A DNA stretch of 64,000 nt from Pelomonas sp039929605 (lineage in GTDB: Bacteria > Pseudomonadota > Gammaproteobacteria > Burkholderiales > Burkholderiaceae_C). The first letter of the stretch is position 1; each line of letters begins with the position of its first letter. Positions 35,912-44,643 of this stretch are shown piece after piece. Below the pieces are notes generated by a model, which ran no database searches, was not told the DNA's origin, and saw only the letters and a program-made list of their open reading frames with translations. The stretch lies in contig NZ_JBDSQX010000133.1 of the NCBI RefSeq assembly GCF_039929605.1, positions 1-64,000 of the forward strand, given 5' to 3'. The translations under genes and the position numbers were made by a program.

Positions 35912-37855
35912 ATGAGCGACGCGCCCTTCCAGCCCACCCACATCACGCCGAGTGACGAGCAACTCGCTATCCAGCTGCTGAGAAGCCGCCTGCTGCTCGT
36001 CGAGGCCAATGCCGGCGCAGCCAAGACCACCACGCTGGCCCTGCGCATCGCCCAGGCCCTGCAGCGCGGCGCACCGCCCGCGACCGTGCTGGCGCTCACG
36101 TCCACCGCGCCGGCCGTCCAGGCCCTGCGGGAGCGCCTGGCTCACATCGGTGTGCCCAAAGCCACCGCGCAGCAGCTGCGCATCCAGACCTTCGAGGCCT
36201 TCAGCCTCGCGGTGCTGGCCACCTTCGAAGGCGTGAAGACGCGCGCAATCGCGTCGCACGAGCAGGTGAAGCCGTTTGTCGTGCGCGCCATCGAGCGCGC
36301 CCAGTTGGCGCCCGAGGAGCCCTACCCCGACGAGCTGATGAACAACGCCAGGCCAGGCGACCTCGTCGAGGGCCTGCTCAAGTCCTTCGACGTGCTCAAG
36401 GGCCGCATGGTGGTCGAGCACCTTGCGCCTGAGGACCGCGTGACGCCCGCGCTGGCCGACGAGCTGGGCTTCGGCTACTTCACGATGCGGGTGTGGCAGT
36501 GCTACGAGTTCATCCGCAAGGGCGGCCACCCCGACCACCCCGAGTACCGGTTCGATGGCGACGGCAGCTACGACCTCGCCCGCCTGCTGACGAGCGGCGA
36601 GATCGCGGCCAGCGACGACACACTCGATCTGCGCCTCTCGCTGGTCTGCGTCGACGAGATGCACGACGTGAACCGCGCCGCCTTCACCGTACTCAAGGCG
36701 GTGCTGGCCGCCAACCCCCGCGCGGCCTTCGTGGGCGTGGGCGACCGCGACCAGGTCATCCACGCGCAGACCGGCGCCGAGGCGAGCTTCATGGATGCGC
36801 ACTTCAAGGCCGAGATCGGGATGCCGCAAGTGCTGCCGCTCACGCAGAGCCGACGCTTCAGCCCCCAGCTTGCCCGGCACATGGGGAAGCTCGCCCGCAA
36901 GCCCTACGCAGCCGACGAAGCGCTGCACACCGACATCCACCTGGAGCGCTGCGAAACCTCACGCCTGGCCGCCGAGTTCGTCGCCCGCCAGGCCCAGGCC
37001 CACCACCAGCAGAAGACGCTCACCAGCCTGCGCGTGCTGTTGCGCCACGCCGCGCAGTCGGTGCTGATCGAGCACGAGCTGCTGCGCATGGGCGTGCCCT
37101 ACGGCTCGGTGGGCTTCGCGCCCTACCTGGAGCGCCCCGAAACGCTGCTGGTGCGCGGCCTGTATGCCTACGCGCGCCACGACTTCACGGGCTTCGAGGA
37201 GACGGCGCAGCGCGTGCGGCTGCTCGACGCCTTGCTGATGTTCTCCGGCGCCAAGGTCGACAGTCTGGAGCTGCGACACCTGGACAGCAACGCGGCCCAG
37301 CGCGCCGCCGTCGCCGAGGCGTCGACCCAACTGGACTCCACGCACACCTTCATCGAAGCCCACGTGCTGCGCAGTGCCGACCCGGCGGCGAGGCGCCAGC
37401 TGGACGCGGCCCTGGCCATCCTGCGCAGCAACGACTTCGACGCCTTCGAGGCGTCTTTCCTGAAGGCGCTGGATCCACTGCAACTCGCCGCCCGCGTGTT
37501 CGTGCGCAAGGACGAGGCCGCCCAGGTGGCCGACAACGTCATGCAGCTGCACCGCCTCGCCGAGGCCGAGGACGCGGGCGTGGACGGCGCCTTTCGCATG
37601 TTCTCGGCCATGGACAAGACGCGCCGCAGCCTGCGCGCCAGCGAAGCCGTGGTGCTGTCCAGCATCGAGGCCGCCAAAGGCCTCGAGTTCGACCATGTGC
37701 TCATCCCCCACCTCTCCCAAGGCGAGTTCGGCGAGGGCTCCACGGAGAACCGCAACCTGCTCTACGTCGCGATGACGCGCGCCCGCCGCCGCCTGACGCT
37801 GACCTTCGATCCCGACCGGCCGTCCCGCTTCCTGAAAGACGCGGGCCTGATCTGA
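35912..37855 (+). CDS. UvrD/Rep-like superfamily 1 helicase
   Basis: A 647-residue protein with recognisable SF1A motor motifs: Walker A ANAGAAKTTT (residues 32-41), motif Ia LALTSTAPAVQALRERL, Walker B VCVDEMHDVN, motif III GVGDRDQVIH, motif IV LTQSRRFSP, motif V SIEAAKGLEFDHVLI and motif VI LLYVAMTRARRRLTLTF. The phosphate loop has Ala in place of the usual Gly/Thr (GAAKT instead of GTGKT), a mild variant. The start at 35912 was chosen over an upstream frame to 35858. The protein is shorter than UvrD, with a reduced 2B region. Role probably DNA repair; partners not shown. Confidence 0.88.
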   Translation: MSDAPFQPTHITPSDEQLAIQLLRSRLLLVEANAGAAKTTTLALRIAQALQRGAPPATVLALTSTAPAVQALRERLAHIGVPKATAQQLRIQTFEAFSLAVLATFEGVKTRAIASHEQVKPFVVRAIERAQLAPEEPYPDELMNNARPGDLVEGLLKSFDVLKGRMVVEHLAPEDRVTPALADELGFGYFTMRVWQCYEFIRKGGHPDHPEYRFDGDGSYDLARLLTSGEIAASDDTLDLRLSLVCVDEMHDVNRAAFTVLKAVLAANPRAAFVGVGDRDQVIHAQTGAEASFMDAHFKAEIGMPQVLPLTQSRRFSPQLARHMGKLARKPYAADEALHTDIHLERCETSRLAAEFVARQAQAHHQQKTLTSLRVLLRHAAQSVLIEHELLRMGVPYGSVGFAPYLERPETLLVRGLYAYARHDFTGFEETAQRVRLLDALLMFSGAKVDSLELRHLDSNAAQRAAVAEASTQLDSTHTFIEAHVLRSADPAARRQLDAALAILRSNDFDAFEASFLKALDPLQLAARVFVRKDEAAQVADNVMQLHRLAEAEDAGVDGAFRMFSAMDKTRRSLRASEAVVLSSIEAAKGLEFDHVLIPHLSQGEFGEGSTENRNLLYVAMTRARRRLTLTFDPDRPSRFLKDAGLI

Positions 37856-37863
37856 GAGCCGCC

Positions 37864-38511
37864 ATGAAGCCTCCCGTCATCAATTTCTCCACGCTGCAGG
37901 CGGCCGTGGAGATCACCGCCACGCTGGCCTTCGCGCTGTCCGGCCTGCTGGCCGGCGCGCGCAAGCAGCTAGATGTCGTCGGGCTGTGCATCATTGCGGG
38001 GCTGTCCGCTTTCGGCGGCGGCACGCTGCGCGACGTCCTGCTGGACCGGCGGCCCTTCTTCTGGGTCGAGCATGCCGACTGGCTGTGGGCGCTGATGGCC
38101 CTGTCCTTCGCCGCGATGCTCTTCATGCGCGGGCGTCATCTGGCGCTGACCGAGAAGGCCATCCAGTGGCCCGATGCGCTGGGCCTGGGCCTGTTCACGG
38201 CCAACGGCACGCTGATCGCGCTGGACCTGGGCCAGCCGCCCATCGTCGCCGTGCTGATGGGCGTTATCACGGCCACCTTCGGCGGCGTGCTGCGGGACAT
38301 CGTCTGCAACGAGATCCCTGCGGCCTTCCATGACCACCGGCCCTACGCGCTGTGCAGCTTCGTCGGCGCCTGGGTGCTGGTGGCGGCCGTGCAGCTGGAC
38401 GCGCCGCAATGGGCCGCCATCAGCGCGGCGGCCGCAACGGCGGTGCTGCTGCGTGGCCTGGCGCTGTGGACGGGCTGGACGCTGCCGGCTTGGCGCATCC
38501 ACATGCGATGA
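37864..38511 (+). CDS. UPF0126 / TRIC-like membrane protein
   Basis: A 215-residue inner-membrane protein with about seven hydrophobic helices. It carries two internal repeats each with a G-G-x-x-R-D motif (FGGGTLRDVLL near residue 60 and FGGVLRDIVCNEIP near residue 145), the hallmark of UPF0126, whose members form trimeric cation channels. The gene begins eight bases after the helicase stop and overlaps the next gene by four bases. The ion transported here is not known. Confidence 0.9.
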   Translation: MKPPVINFSTLQAAVEITATLAFALSGLLAGARKQLDVVGLCIIAGLSAFGGGTLRDVLLDRRPFFWVEHADWLWALMALSFAAMLFMRGRHLALTEKAIQWPDALGLGLFTANGTLIALDLGQPPIVAVLMGVITATFGGVLRDIVCNEIPAAFHDHRPYALCSFVGAWVLVAAVQLDAPQWAAISAAAATAVLLRGLALWTGWTLPAWRIHMR

Positions 38512-38891
38512 ACTCAATCACGATGAACACTGCCACTCTCACGATGGAAGCATGTCCACGCTGCAAGCTGACCACTCACGTTAGCGAAAAGCTCCTGCTG
38601 ATCAACGCCGCCAGCGATCACCCCGGAGCGTCACCCTCGGTCTGGCGTCACGGTTGCGCCTGCGAGGGCTTTTCGCTCGACGACCTGAAACCGGAATTTT
38701 TCGACCAAGGGCCATTTATCCAAGGTCTCTATTGCACCGCATGCTCTATCGGCTACGTTCCTGAATTCATGGCCAAGCCGGCCCCGCCGATGTACGAGCC
38801 AAGCCCCGAAGGATTTCGGCGCGTTTTTCCAGACGGCACGCTTGGACCTCTTCTACAGCGCATTGCCGACGACGCCGAGTCGCAGCGCTGA
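38508..38891 (+). CDS. Hypothetical protein with CxxC pairs
   Basis: A 127-residue protein I do not recognise. Four Cys in two C-x-x-C pairs, CPRC (about residues 16-19) and CTAC (about 76-79), together with a C-x-C in GCACEG, suggest a structural zinc site. No membrane segment or signal is seen. Its ATG at 38508 overlaps the UPF0126 stop (ATGA), so the two are translationally coupled; an ATG five codons later is equally possible. Function unknown. Confidence 0.7.
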   Translation: MNSITMNTATLTMEACPRCKLTTHVSEKLLLINAASDHPGASPSVWRHGCACEGFSLDDLKPEFFDQGPFIQGLYCTACSIGYVPEFMAKPAPPMYEPSPEGFRRVFPDGTLGPLLQRIADDAESQR

Positions 38892-39104
38892 GATCAAGGA
38901 GGTGGCACCTGCGCACAAGGGCTGGCGCTGGCGCCTCCAGACCATCGACGCTGTGAGGCGCGCCGGAACTACAGCCGATCGTGAACGTCACCGTCGTCGG
39001 CGACGCCGTGTACCGCGACGCGCTGAAGCCGCCCACGTCGTCGTAGGTGCGCCCAAAAAGGAACGGCCGCCCGAGGGCCGCCGTTCGTTGGTCCGAGCAA
39101 GCTC
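38892..39104. other. Gap with possible gene remnant and terminator
   Basis: A 213-base gap between convergent genes. The right part is the terminator at 39053-39086. In the left part one plus-strand frame reads, after a stop, PIVNVTVVGDAVYRDALKPP then TSS and a TAG ending at 39046, which looks like the C-terminus of a real protein with no start. It may be debris of a deleted gene, but the stretch is too short to be sure. Confidence 0.3.
39053..39086 (-). terminator. Intrinsic terminator after the nitronate monooxygenase gene
   Basis: On the minus strand GAACGGC (complement of 39080-39086) pairs with GCCGTTC (complement of 39061-39067) and is followed by a CTTTTT tract (39055-39060). It lies 18 bases past the stop of the leftward gene ending at 39105. 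The interior is also GC-rich and can extend the stem. Confidence 0.75.
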
Positions 39105-40064
39105 TCAGCCCAGCGCGAGGCGCTCCCGCGCCGCCAGGTATTCGCGCTTGAGCCGCGCCACGAGCTGCGCCGTCGGAAGCACCTCGCGCACCGCGCCGAT
39201 GCCCTGGCCGCTGCCCCAGATTTCCTTCCAGGCCTTGGCCGCACTGCCGCCGAAGTTCATCGCGCTCGGGTCGCTCTCGGGCAGCTTGTCCGGGTCCATG
39301 CCGGCCGCGACGATGGAGCCGCGCAGGTAGTTGCCGTGCACGCCGGTGAAGAGGTTGCTGTAGACGATGTCGTCGCTGTTGCTGGCGACGATCATCTGCT
39401 TGTAGGCGTCGCTGGCGCGGGCCTCGTCGGTCGCGATGAAGGCCGAGCCGATGTAGCCGAAGTCGGCGCCCATGGCCTGCGCGGCCAGCACGGCGTCGCC
39501 GCTGGCGATGGCGCCCGACAGCGCCACCGGGCCGTCGAACCACTCGCGGATCTCCTGGATCAGCGCAAACGGGCTTTTCACACCCGCGTGCCCACCGGCC
39601 CCTGCCGCGACGGCGATGAGGCCGTCAGCGCCCTTCTCGATGGCCTTGCGGGCGAACTTGTTGTTGATGATGTCGTGCAGCACGATGCCGCCCCAGGCGT
39701 GCACGGCGTTGTTGACGTCTTCACGCGCGCCCAGGCTGGTGATGATGATCGGCACCTTGTACTTGGCGCAGACCTGCATATCGTGCTCCAGCCGCTCGTT
39801 GCTCTTGTGCACGATCTGGTTGATGGCGAACGGTGCGGCCGGCTTGTCGGGGTTGGCCTTGTTGTAGGCCGCCAGCGTCTCGGTGATCTCCGCCAGCCAC
39901 TCGTCGAGCAGTTCGGCAGGCCGCGCGTTGAGTGCCGGCATGGAGCCGACGATGCCGGCTTTGCACTGTTCGATGACAAGCTTGGGGTTGCTGATGATGA
40001 AGAGCGGCGAGCCGATGATGGGCAGCGGCAGGTTCTTCAGGATGGGAGGCAGGGCCAAGTTCAA
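39105..40064 (-). CDS. Nitronate monooxygenase (2-nitropropane dioxygenase family)
   Basis: A 319-residue FMN-dependent TIM-barrel enzyme of the nitronate monooxygenase family. The signature regions are the N-terminal PLPIIGSPLFIISNPKLV, the glycine-rich FMN phosphate site AVAAGAGGHAGVKSPF (about residues 150-165), SGAIASGDAVLAAQAMGADF and the C-terminal IGSAFIATDEARA. Family members oxidise nitronates, although many homologues in acyl-CoA loci have other roles. It lies six bases after the acyl-CoA dehydrogenase stop, hence co-transcribed. Confidence 0.9.
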   Translation of the reverse strand: MNLALPPILKNLPLPIIGSPLFIISNPKLVIEQCKAGIVGSMPALNARPAELLDEWLAEITETLAAYNKANPDKPAAPFAINQIVHKSNERLEHDMQVCAKYKVPIIITSLGAREDVNNAVHAWGGIVLHDIINNKFARKAIEKGADGLIAVAAGAGGHAGVKSPFALIQEIREWFDGPVALSGAIASGDAVLAAQAMGADFGYIGSAFIATDEARASDAYKQMIVASNSDDIVYSNLFTGVHGNYLRGSIVAAGMDPDKLPESDPSAMNFGGSAAKAWKEIWGSGQGIGAVREVLPTAQLVARLKREYLAARERLALG

Positions 40065-40069
40065 TCTCC

Positions 40070-41857
40070 TCAGAAAGCTTCGAGCGACATGGCGGTCACG
40101 CTGTCAGCGCCGTCGACTATTGCCGCTCGCAGTGACGCGGTGCGCGGCAGGATGTGCTCGGCGTAGAAACGCGCGGTGACGATCTTGGCTTCCATGAAAG
40201 CCTTGTCGGTCGCCATTGCGTCTTCCGCCGCCAGCAGCGCGCGGGCAAGCTGCCAGCCGGCGACGAGGTTGCCAGCCAGCATCAGGTAGGGCACCGAGCC
40301 GGCATAGGCCGCGTTCGGGTTGGCCTTGGCCTGCGCCGCAATGAAGTCGACCACGGCAAGGTAGTCCTCACGCGAAGCGCGCAGCGCCTTCAGCACGGCG
40401 CGTGCGGCGACGCTGTCTCGCTTGGTCAGGACTGCTTCGGTCCCCTCGATCTGGCCGGCCACGGCACGCGCCAGTTGGCCGCCGTCGCGCGCCGTCTTGC
40501 GGCTGACCAGGTCGTTGGCCTGAATGGCCGTCGTGCCTTCGTAGATGGTCAGGATCTTCGCGTCGCGGTAGTACTGCGCCGCGCCGGTTTCCTCAATGAA
40601 GCCCATGCCGCCATGTACCTGCACGCCCAGACTCGTGACCTCCAGGCTCATCTCGGTGCTGTAGCCCTTCACCAGCGGCACCATGAATTCGTAGAAGGCC
40701 TGGTTCTGCTTGCGCGTGTCGGCGTCGGGATGGTGATGGGCGGCGTCGAACGTGGCCGCCGCCGTGCTCGCCATCGCGCGGCAGCCCTCGGTCAGCGAGC
40801 GCATCGTCATCAGCATGCGGCGCACGTCGGGGTGATGAATGATGGCCGCGCTGCCGGCCACCGAGCCGTCCACCGGGCGGGACTGCACGCGGTCCTTCGC
40901 GTAGCCGACGGCCTTTTGATAGGCGCGGTCGGCGATGGCAATGCCCTGCAGGCCGACGCCGTAGCGGGCCGCGTTCATCATGATGAACATGACCTCCAGG
41001 CCGCGGTTCTCCTGGCCGACGAGAGTACCGATCGCACCGCCGTTGTCGCCGAACTGAAGCACCGCCGTCGGGCTGGCCTTGATGCCCATCTTGTGCTCGA
41101 TGGACACGCAGTGCGCGTCGTTGCGCGCGCCTAACGTCCCGTCCGCGTTGACGAGGAACTTCGGCACCAGGAACAGGCTGATGCCCTTCACGCCCTCCGG
41201 CGCACCCGCCACGCGGGCCAGCACCAGGTGGCAGATGTTCTCGGCCATGTCGTGCTCACCGTAGGTGATGAAGATCTTGGTGCCGAAGATCTTGTACGTG
41301 CCGTCGCCTTGCGGCTCGGCGCGCGTACGCACCAGTGCCAGGTCCGAGCCGGCCTGTGGCTCGGTGAGGTTCATCGTGCCCGTCCACGAGCCGTCCAGCA
41401 GCTTTGGGATATAGACGGAGCGCTGCTCGTCGGTCCCCGCGGTCAGCAGCGCCTCGACGGCGCCATCGGTCAGCAGCGGGCACAGCGCGAAACTCATGTT
41501 GGCCGCCTGCAGCATCTCGTTGCAGGCTGCGGCGATCGTCTTGGGCGCACCCTGGCCGCCGAACTCGGTCGGGTGCACCAAGCCCTGCCAGCCGCCTTCG
41601 GCATAGGCGCGGAAGGCCTGCTTGAAGCCGGGCGTCGTCGTGACCACGCCGTCCTTCCAAGACGACGGATTCTTGTCACCCTCGAAGTTCAGCGGCGCGA
41701 TGACATCCTCGGTCAGCTTGGCGCATTCCTCCAGCACGGCAGCGGCCGTGTCCAGGCCGAAGTCGGCGAAGGCAGGGACCTGCTGTGTCAACGTCTCCAG
41801 CCCGGCGAGGTGCTGGAGGTTGAAGAGCATGTCCTTGATGGGGGCTTGGTAACTCAT
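40070..41857 (-). CDS. Acyl-CoA dehydrogenase (long form, about 600 residues)
   Basis: A 595-residue flavoprotein of the long acyl-CoA dehydrogenase group related to the DmdC-type enzymes. Typical blocks are GTMNLTEPQAGSDLALVRT in the middle domain, FITYGEHDMAENICHLVLAR nearby, and the C-terminal EETGAAQYYRDAKILTIYEG then TTAIQANDLV, which carries the catalytic region. The extra C-terminal part (from about residue 470) is an additional helical domain. A strong AGGAGGAA ribosome-binding site lies just before the ATG. The neighbouring etfBA genes encode its electron acceptor. The chain-length specificity is unknown. Confidence 0.92.
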   Translation of the reverse strand: MSYQAPIKDMLFNLQHLAGLETLTQQVPAFADFGLDTAAAVLEECAKLTEDVIAPLNFEGDKNPSSWKDGVVTTTPGFKQAFRAYAEGGWQGLVHPTEFGGQGAPKTIAAACNEMLQAANMSFALCPLLTDGAVEALLTAGTDEQRSVYIPKLLDGSWTGTMNLTEPQAGSDLALVRTRAEPQGDGTYKIFGTKIFITYGEHDMAENICHLVLARVAGAPEGVKGISLFLVPKFLVNADGTLGARNDAHCVSIEHKMGIKASPTAVLQFGDNGGAIGTLVGQENRGLEVMFIMMNAARYGVGLQGIAIADRAYQKAVGYAKDRVQSRPVDGSVAGSAAIIHHPDVRRMLMTMRSLTEGCRAMASTAAATFDAAHHHPDADTRKQNQAFYEFMVPLVKGYSTEMSLEVTSLGVQVHGGMGFIEETGAAQYYRDAKILTIYEGTTAIQANDLVSRKTARDGGQLARAVAGQIEGTEAVLTKRDSVAARAVLKALRASREDYLAVVDFIAAQAKANPNAAYAGSVPYLMLAGNLVAGWQLARALLAAEDAMATDKAFMEAKIVTARFYAEHILPRTASLRAAIVDGADSVTAMSLEAF

Positions 41858-41877
41858 TTGTTCCTCCTGCCGGATAC

Positions 41878-41912
41878 AAAAAGGGCGCCGCGACAGAGAA
41901 AGTCGGGCGCCC
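41878..41912 (-). terminator. Intrinsic terminator after etfA
   Basis: On the minus strand GGGCGCC (complement of 41906-41912) pairs with GGCGCCC (complement of 41883-41889) over a 16-base loop, followed by TTTTT (41878-41882). It separates the etfB-etfA transcript from the acyl-CoA dehydrogenase gene 22 bases upstream of its start. Confidence 0.7.
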
Positions 41913-41934
41913 GGGTGCGGGTCGGCGCTTGGGT

Positions 41935-42867
41935 TTACAGCGCGGCGACGAGTTCAGGCACGGCCACGAACAAGTCAGCCTCAAGACCGTAATCGGCCAC
42001 CGAGAAGATCGGCGCTTCCGGGTCCTTGTTGATCGCGACGATGACCTTGGAGTCCTTCATGCCGGCCAGATGCTGGATGGCACCCGAGATGCCGGCCGCG
42101 ATGTAGAGCTGCGGCGCGACGATCTTGCCGGTCTGGCCCACCTGCCAGTCGTTGGGCGCGTAGCCCGCATCGACGGCAGCGCGCGAGGCGCCGAGGGCGG
42201 CGCCCAGCTTGTCGGCCAGCGGCGTCAGCACTTCCATGAACTTGTCGTTGCTGCCGAGAGCCCGGCCGCCCGACACGATGATCTTGGCGGCAGTCAGCTC
42301 GGGGCGGTCGCTCTTCGTCACCTCACGGCCCACGAAGCTGCTCTTGCCGCTGTCGGCAGCGGCGGCCACCGTCTCGACAGCTGCAGAGCCGCCGGTCGCA
42401 GCAGCCGGATCGAAGCCCGTCGTGCGCACGGTCAGCACCTTGGTCGCATCGCTGCTCTGCACGGTTGCAATCGCGTTGCCGGCGTAGATCGGACGCTCGA
42501 AGGTGTCGGCACTGATGACCTTGGTCACGTCGCTCAGCTGAGCGACGTCGAGCAAGGCGGCCACACGCGGCGCGACGTTCTTGCCAGCGGCGGTCGACGG
42601 GAAAAGAAGGTGGCTGTACCCCGAGGCCAGCGCGATCACCTGCGCGGCAACGTTCTCGGCCAGGCCTTCGGCCAGTGCGGCCGAATCGGCGTGCAGCACC
42701 TTGGTGACACCGGCGATCTGCGCCGCCGCAGCAGCGGCTGCTGCGGCGTTGTGGCCGGCGACCAGCACGTGCACCTCGCCGCCAATCGCTACGGCGGCGG
42801 AGACGGTGTTCAGCGTCGCGCCCTTGATCGAGGCGTTGTCGTGTTCAGCAATAACGAGCGCAGTCAT
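41935..42867 (-). CDS. etfA: Electron-transfer flavoprotein alpha subunit
   Basis: A 310-residue subunit that binds FAD and passes electrons from acyl-CoA dehydrogenases to the membrane quinone oxidoreductase. The C-terminal FAD domain contains VSGGRALGSNDKFMEV, the GASRAAVDAGYAPNDWQVGQ then TGKIVAPQLYIA block, and AINKDPEAPIF. It overlaps etfB by one base. Confidence 0.96.
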   Translation of the reverse strand: MTALVIAEHDNASIKGATLNTVSAAVAIGGEVHVLVAGHNAAAAAAAAAQIAGVTKVLHADSAALAEGLAENVAAQVIALASGYSHLLFPSTAAGKNVAPRVAALLDVAQLSDVTKVISADTFERPIYAGNAIATVQSSDATKVLTVRTTGFDPAAATGGSAAVETVAAAADSGKSSFVGREVTKSDRPELTAAKIIVSGGRALGSNDKFMEVLTPLADKLGAALGASRAAVDAGYAPNDWQVGQTGKIVAPQLYIAAGISGAIQHLAGMKDSKVIVAINKDPEAPIFSVADYGLEADLFVAVPELVAAL

Positions 42868-43616
42868 CAGATCACCTTCGCTTCAGTCTTCAGTTTGTTC
42901 ACCAGCGTGGCCACATCGGGCACCTTCACGCCTGCGCCACGCTTGGGCGGCTCGCTGACCTTGAGCGTCTTGATGCGCGGCGTCACGTCCACTCCCAGGT
43001 CGGCCGGCTTGAAGATGTCGAGCTGCTTCTTCTTGGCCTTCATGATGTTGGGCAGCGTCACATAACGCGGCTCGTTCAGACGCAGGTCGGTTGTGATGAC
43101 GGCAGGCAGGCTCAGCGACACCGTCTCCAGGCCGCCGTCGACCTCGCGGGTGACGGCCACCTTGTCGCCGGTCACTTCGACCTTGGACGCGAAGGTGCCT
43201 TGCGGCATGCCGGTCAGTGCAGCCAGCATCTGGCCGGTCTGGTTGCAGTCGTCATCGATGGCCTGCTTGCCCAGGATGACCAGGCTGGGGCCTTCCTTGT
43301 CGACCAGCGCCTTCAGCAGCTTGGCGACTGCCAGCGGCTGCAGCTCTTCGGTGGTCTCGACCAGGATGGCGCGGTCGGCGCCGATGGCCATCGCCGTGCG
43401 CAGCGTTTCCTGGCACTGCGTGACGCCGCAGGACACGGCGATCACCTCGGTGACGACGCCCTTCTCCCTGAGGCGCACGGCCTCTTCAACGGCGATCTCG
43501 TCGAAGGGGTTCATCGACATCTTCACGTTGGCGATGTCGACACCCGTGCCGTCGCTTTTCACTCGCACCTTGACGTTGTAGTCGACGACGCGCTTTACCG
43601 GGACCAAGACTTTCAT
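42867..43616 (-). CDS. etfB: Electron-transfer flavoprotein beta subunit
   Basis: A 249-residue partner of EtfA. The N-terminus KVLVPVKRVVDYNVKVRVKS is typical, followed by NPFDEIAVEEAVRLRE and the AMP-binding region with GKQAIDDDCNQTGQMLAALT. It is the first gene of the pair and lies 19 bases downstream of a palindromic operator-like site at 43635-43650. Confidence 0.96.
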   Translation of the reverse strand: MKVLVPVKRVVDYNVKVRVKSDGTGVDIANVKMSMNPFDEIAVEEAVRLREKGVVTEVIAVSCGVTQCQETLRTAMAIGADRAILVETTEELQPLAVAKLLKALVDKEGPSLVILGKQAIDDDCNQTGQMLAALTGMPQGTFASKVEVTGDKVAVTREVDGGLETVSLSLPAVITTDLRLNEPRYVTLPNIMKAKKKQLDIFKPADLGVDVTPRIKTLKVSEPPKRGAGVKVPDVATLVNKLKTEAKVI

Positions 43617-43634
43617 CGAAAACTCCAGCTCGAA

Positions 43635-43660
43635 TTGACGTAAACGTTAAGTTGATTCTA
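43635..43660 (-). promoter_or_regulatory. Operator palindrome and -10 box for etfB
   Basis: The 16-base site TTGACGTAAACGTTAA (43635-43650) is an inverted repeat with 6 of 7 bases matching around an AA centre (TTRACGT-AA-ACGTYAA). A TAGAAT -10 hexamer on the minus strand (complement of 43655-43660) lies just upstream, so the site would overlap the transcription start. The sequence resembles the boxes I associate with LiuR/MerR-type regulators of branched-chain and fatty-acid catabolism in proteobacteria; the regulator itself is not in this window. Confidence 0.55.
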
Positions 43661-43787
43661 CGGGGCGCTCCGTGCGGAGCTGTGCACAAAAAAGCACGAT
43701 CGTTCTATTCTAGCCAGAGGTCTGCGTACCTCGAGAAAAGTCTTTTAGGAGACCCTCTCGAATCGAGAAGCTAGACTGCTTTCACCC

Positions 43788-44630
43788 ATGAAGATTGCCT
43801 CCACACCGCAGCGAGAATTCGGCGCAAGCATCGGAGTTTTCGACTCAGGCGTCGGCGGCTTCACGGTGCTGCGCGAGTTGCGCGCGCTGCTGCCCACCAC
43901 CCGGCTGCGCTACCTGGCCGACACGGCCTACGCACCCTACGGCAACCGCAGCCCGGAAGACATCCGCGCACGCAGCTTCGCCATCACCGAGCACCTGATC
44001 GCGCAGGACGCGAAGCTGATCGTCGTCGCCTGCAACACCGCCACCGCGCATGCCATTGACGCGCTGCGGGCCCGCTGGCCCAGCCTGCCCTTCGTCGGCA
44101 CCGAGCCAGGCATCAAGCCGGCCGTCGCGGTCACACGCAATAGCCGCATCGGCCTGCTGGCCACGCCGGCCACTGCCGCGAGTGCACGGCTGCGCGCGCT
44201 GATCGAGCGACATGCGGGAGACCGGCAGGTCGTGGTCCAGGGCTGCGCCGGCATCGTCGATCGCATCGAGGCGGGTGATCTCACCAGCACGGAACTGCGT
44301 ACGCTGATCGACCGTTACTGCGAACCACTGTGCGTTGCTGGCGTCGACACGGCACTGCTCGGCTGCACGCACTACCCGCTGATCGAGCCGCTTTGGCAGG
44401 CGGCGCTTGGCCCCGAGGTGACGCTGCTGCGCATCGAGACGGCGGTTGCGCGCCGTGCGGTTGACCTCTGGTCGCCGGCGCCTGCCAATCACGCCGACCT
44501 CGACATCGAGACCAGCGGCGATCCCGTCGTTCTGCGCGGCTGGATCGCGCAGGTGCTGGGCTGGCAGAGCGTGAACGTCCAAGCCTGGCAGCCAGAAAAC
44601 AGCAACGGCCAGCAGGCGCTGACCGTTTGA
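43788..44630 (+). CDS. murI: Glutamate racemase
   Basis: A 280-residue cofactor-independent racemase that supplies D-glutamate for peptidoglycan. Both catalytic Cys are in place, in VACNTATAHA (about residue 82) and in LLGCTHYPLIEP (about residue 193), with the family's GVFDSGVGGFTVLREL at the N-terminus. It is divergent from etfB. The stop lies only 14 bases before the left attachment-like sequence of the integrated element. Confidence 0.96.
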   Translation: MKIASTPQREFGASIGVFDSGVGGFTVLRELRALLPTTRLRYLADTAYAPYGNRSPEDIRARSFAITEHLIAQDAKLIVVACNTATAHAIDALRARWPSLPFVGTEPGIKPAVAVTRNSRIGLLATPATAASARLRALIERHAGDRQVVVQGCAGIVDRIEAGDLTSTELRTLIDRYCEPLCVAGVDTALLGCTHYPLIEPLWQAALGPEVTLLRIETAVARRAVDLWSPAPANHADLDIETSGDPVVLRGWIAQVLGWQSVNVQAWQPENSNGQQALTV

Positions 44631-44643
44631 GAGCTGTCGACAG

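Noticed and set aside
34243..36105. A 620-residue minus-strand frame opposite the binding-protein gene
   Set aside because: It is a GC shadow; the plus-strand binding protein has a signal peptide and family blocks.
36493..38511. A 672-residue frame overlapping the UvrD-like gene and the UPF0126 gene
   Set aside because: Only its C-terminal part is real (the UPF0126 protein from 37864). The rest is an alternative reading of the helicase gene.
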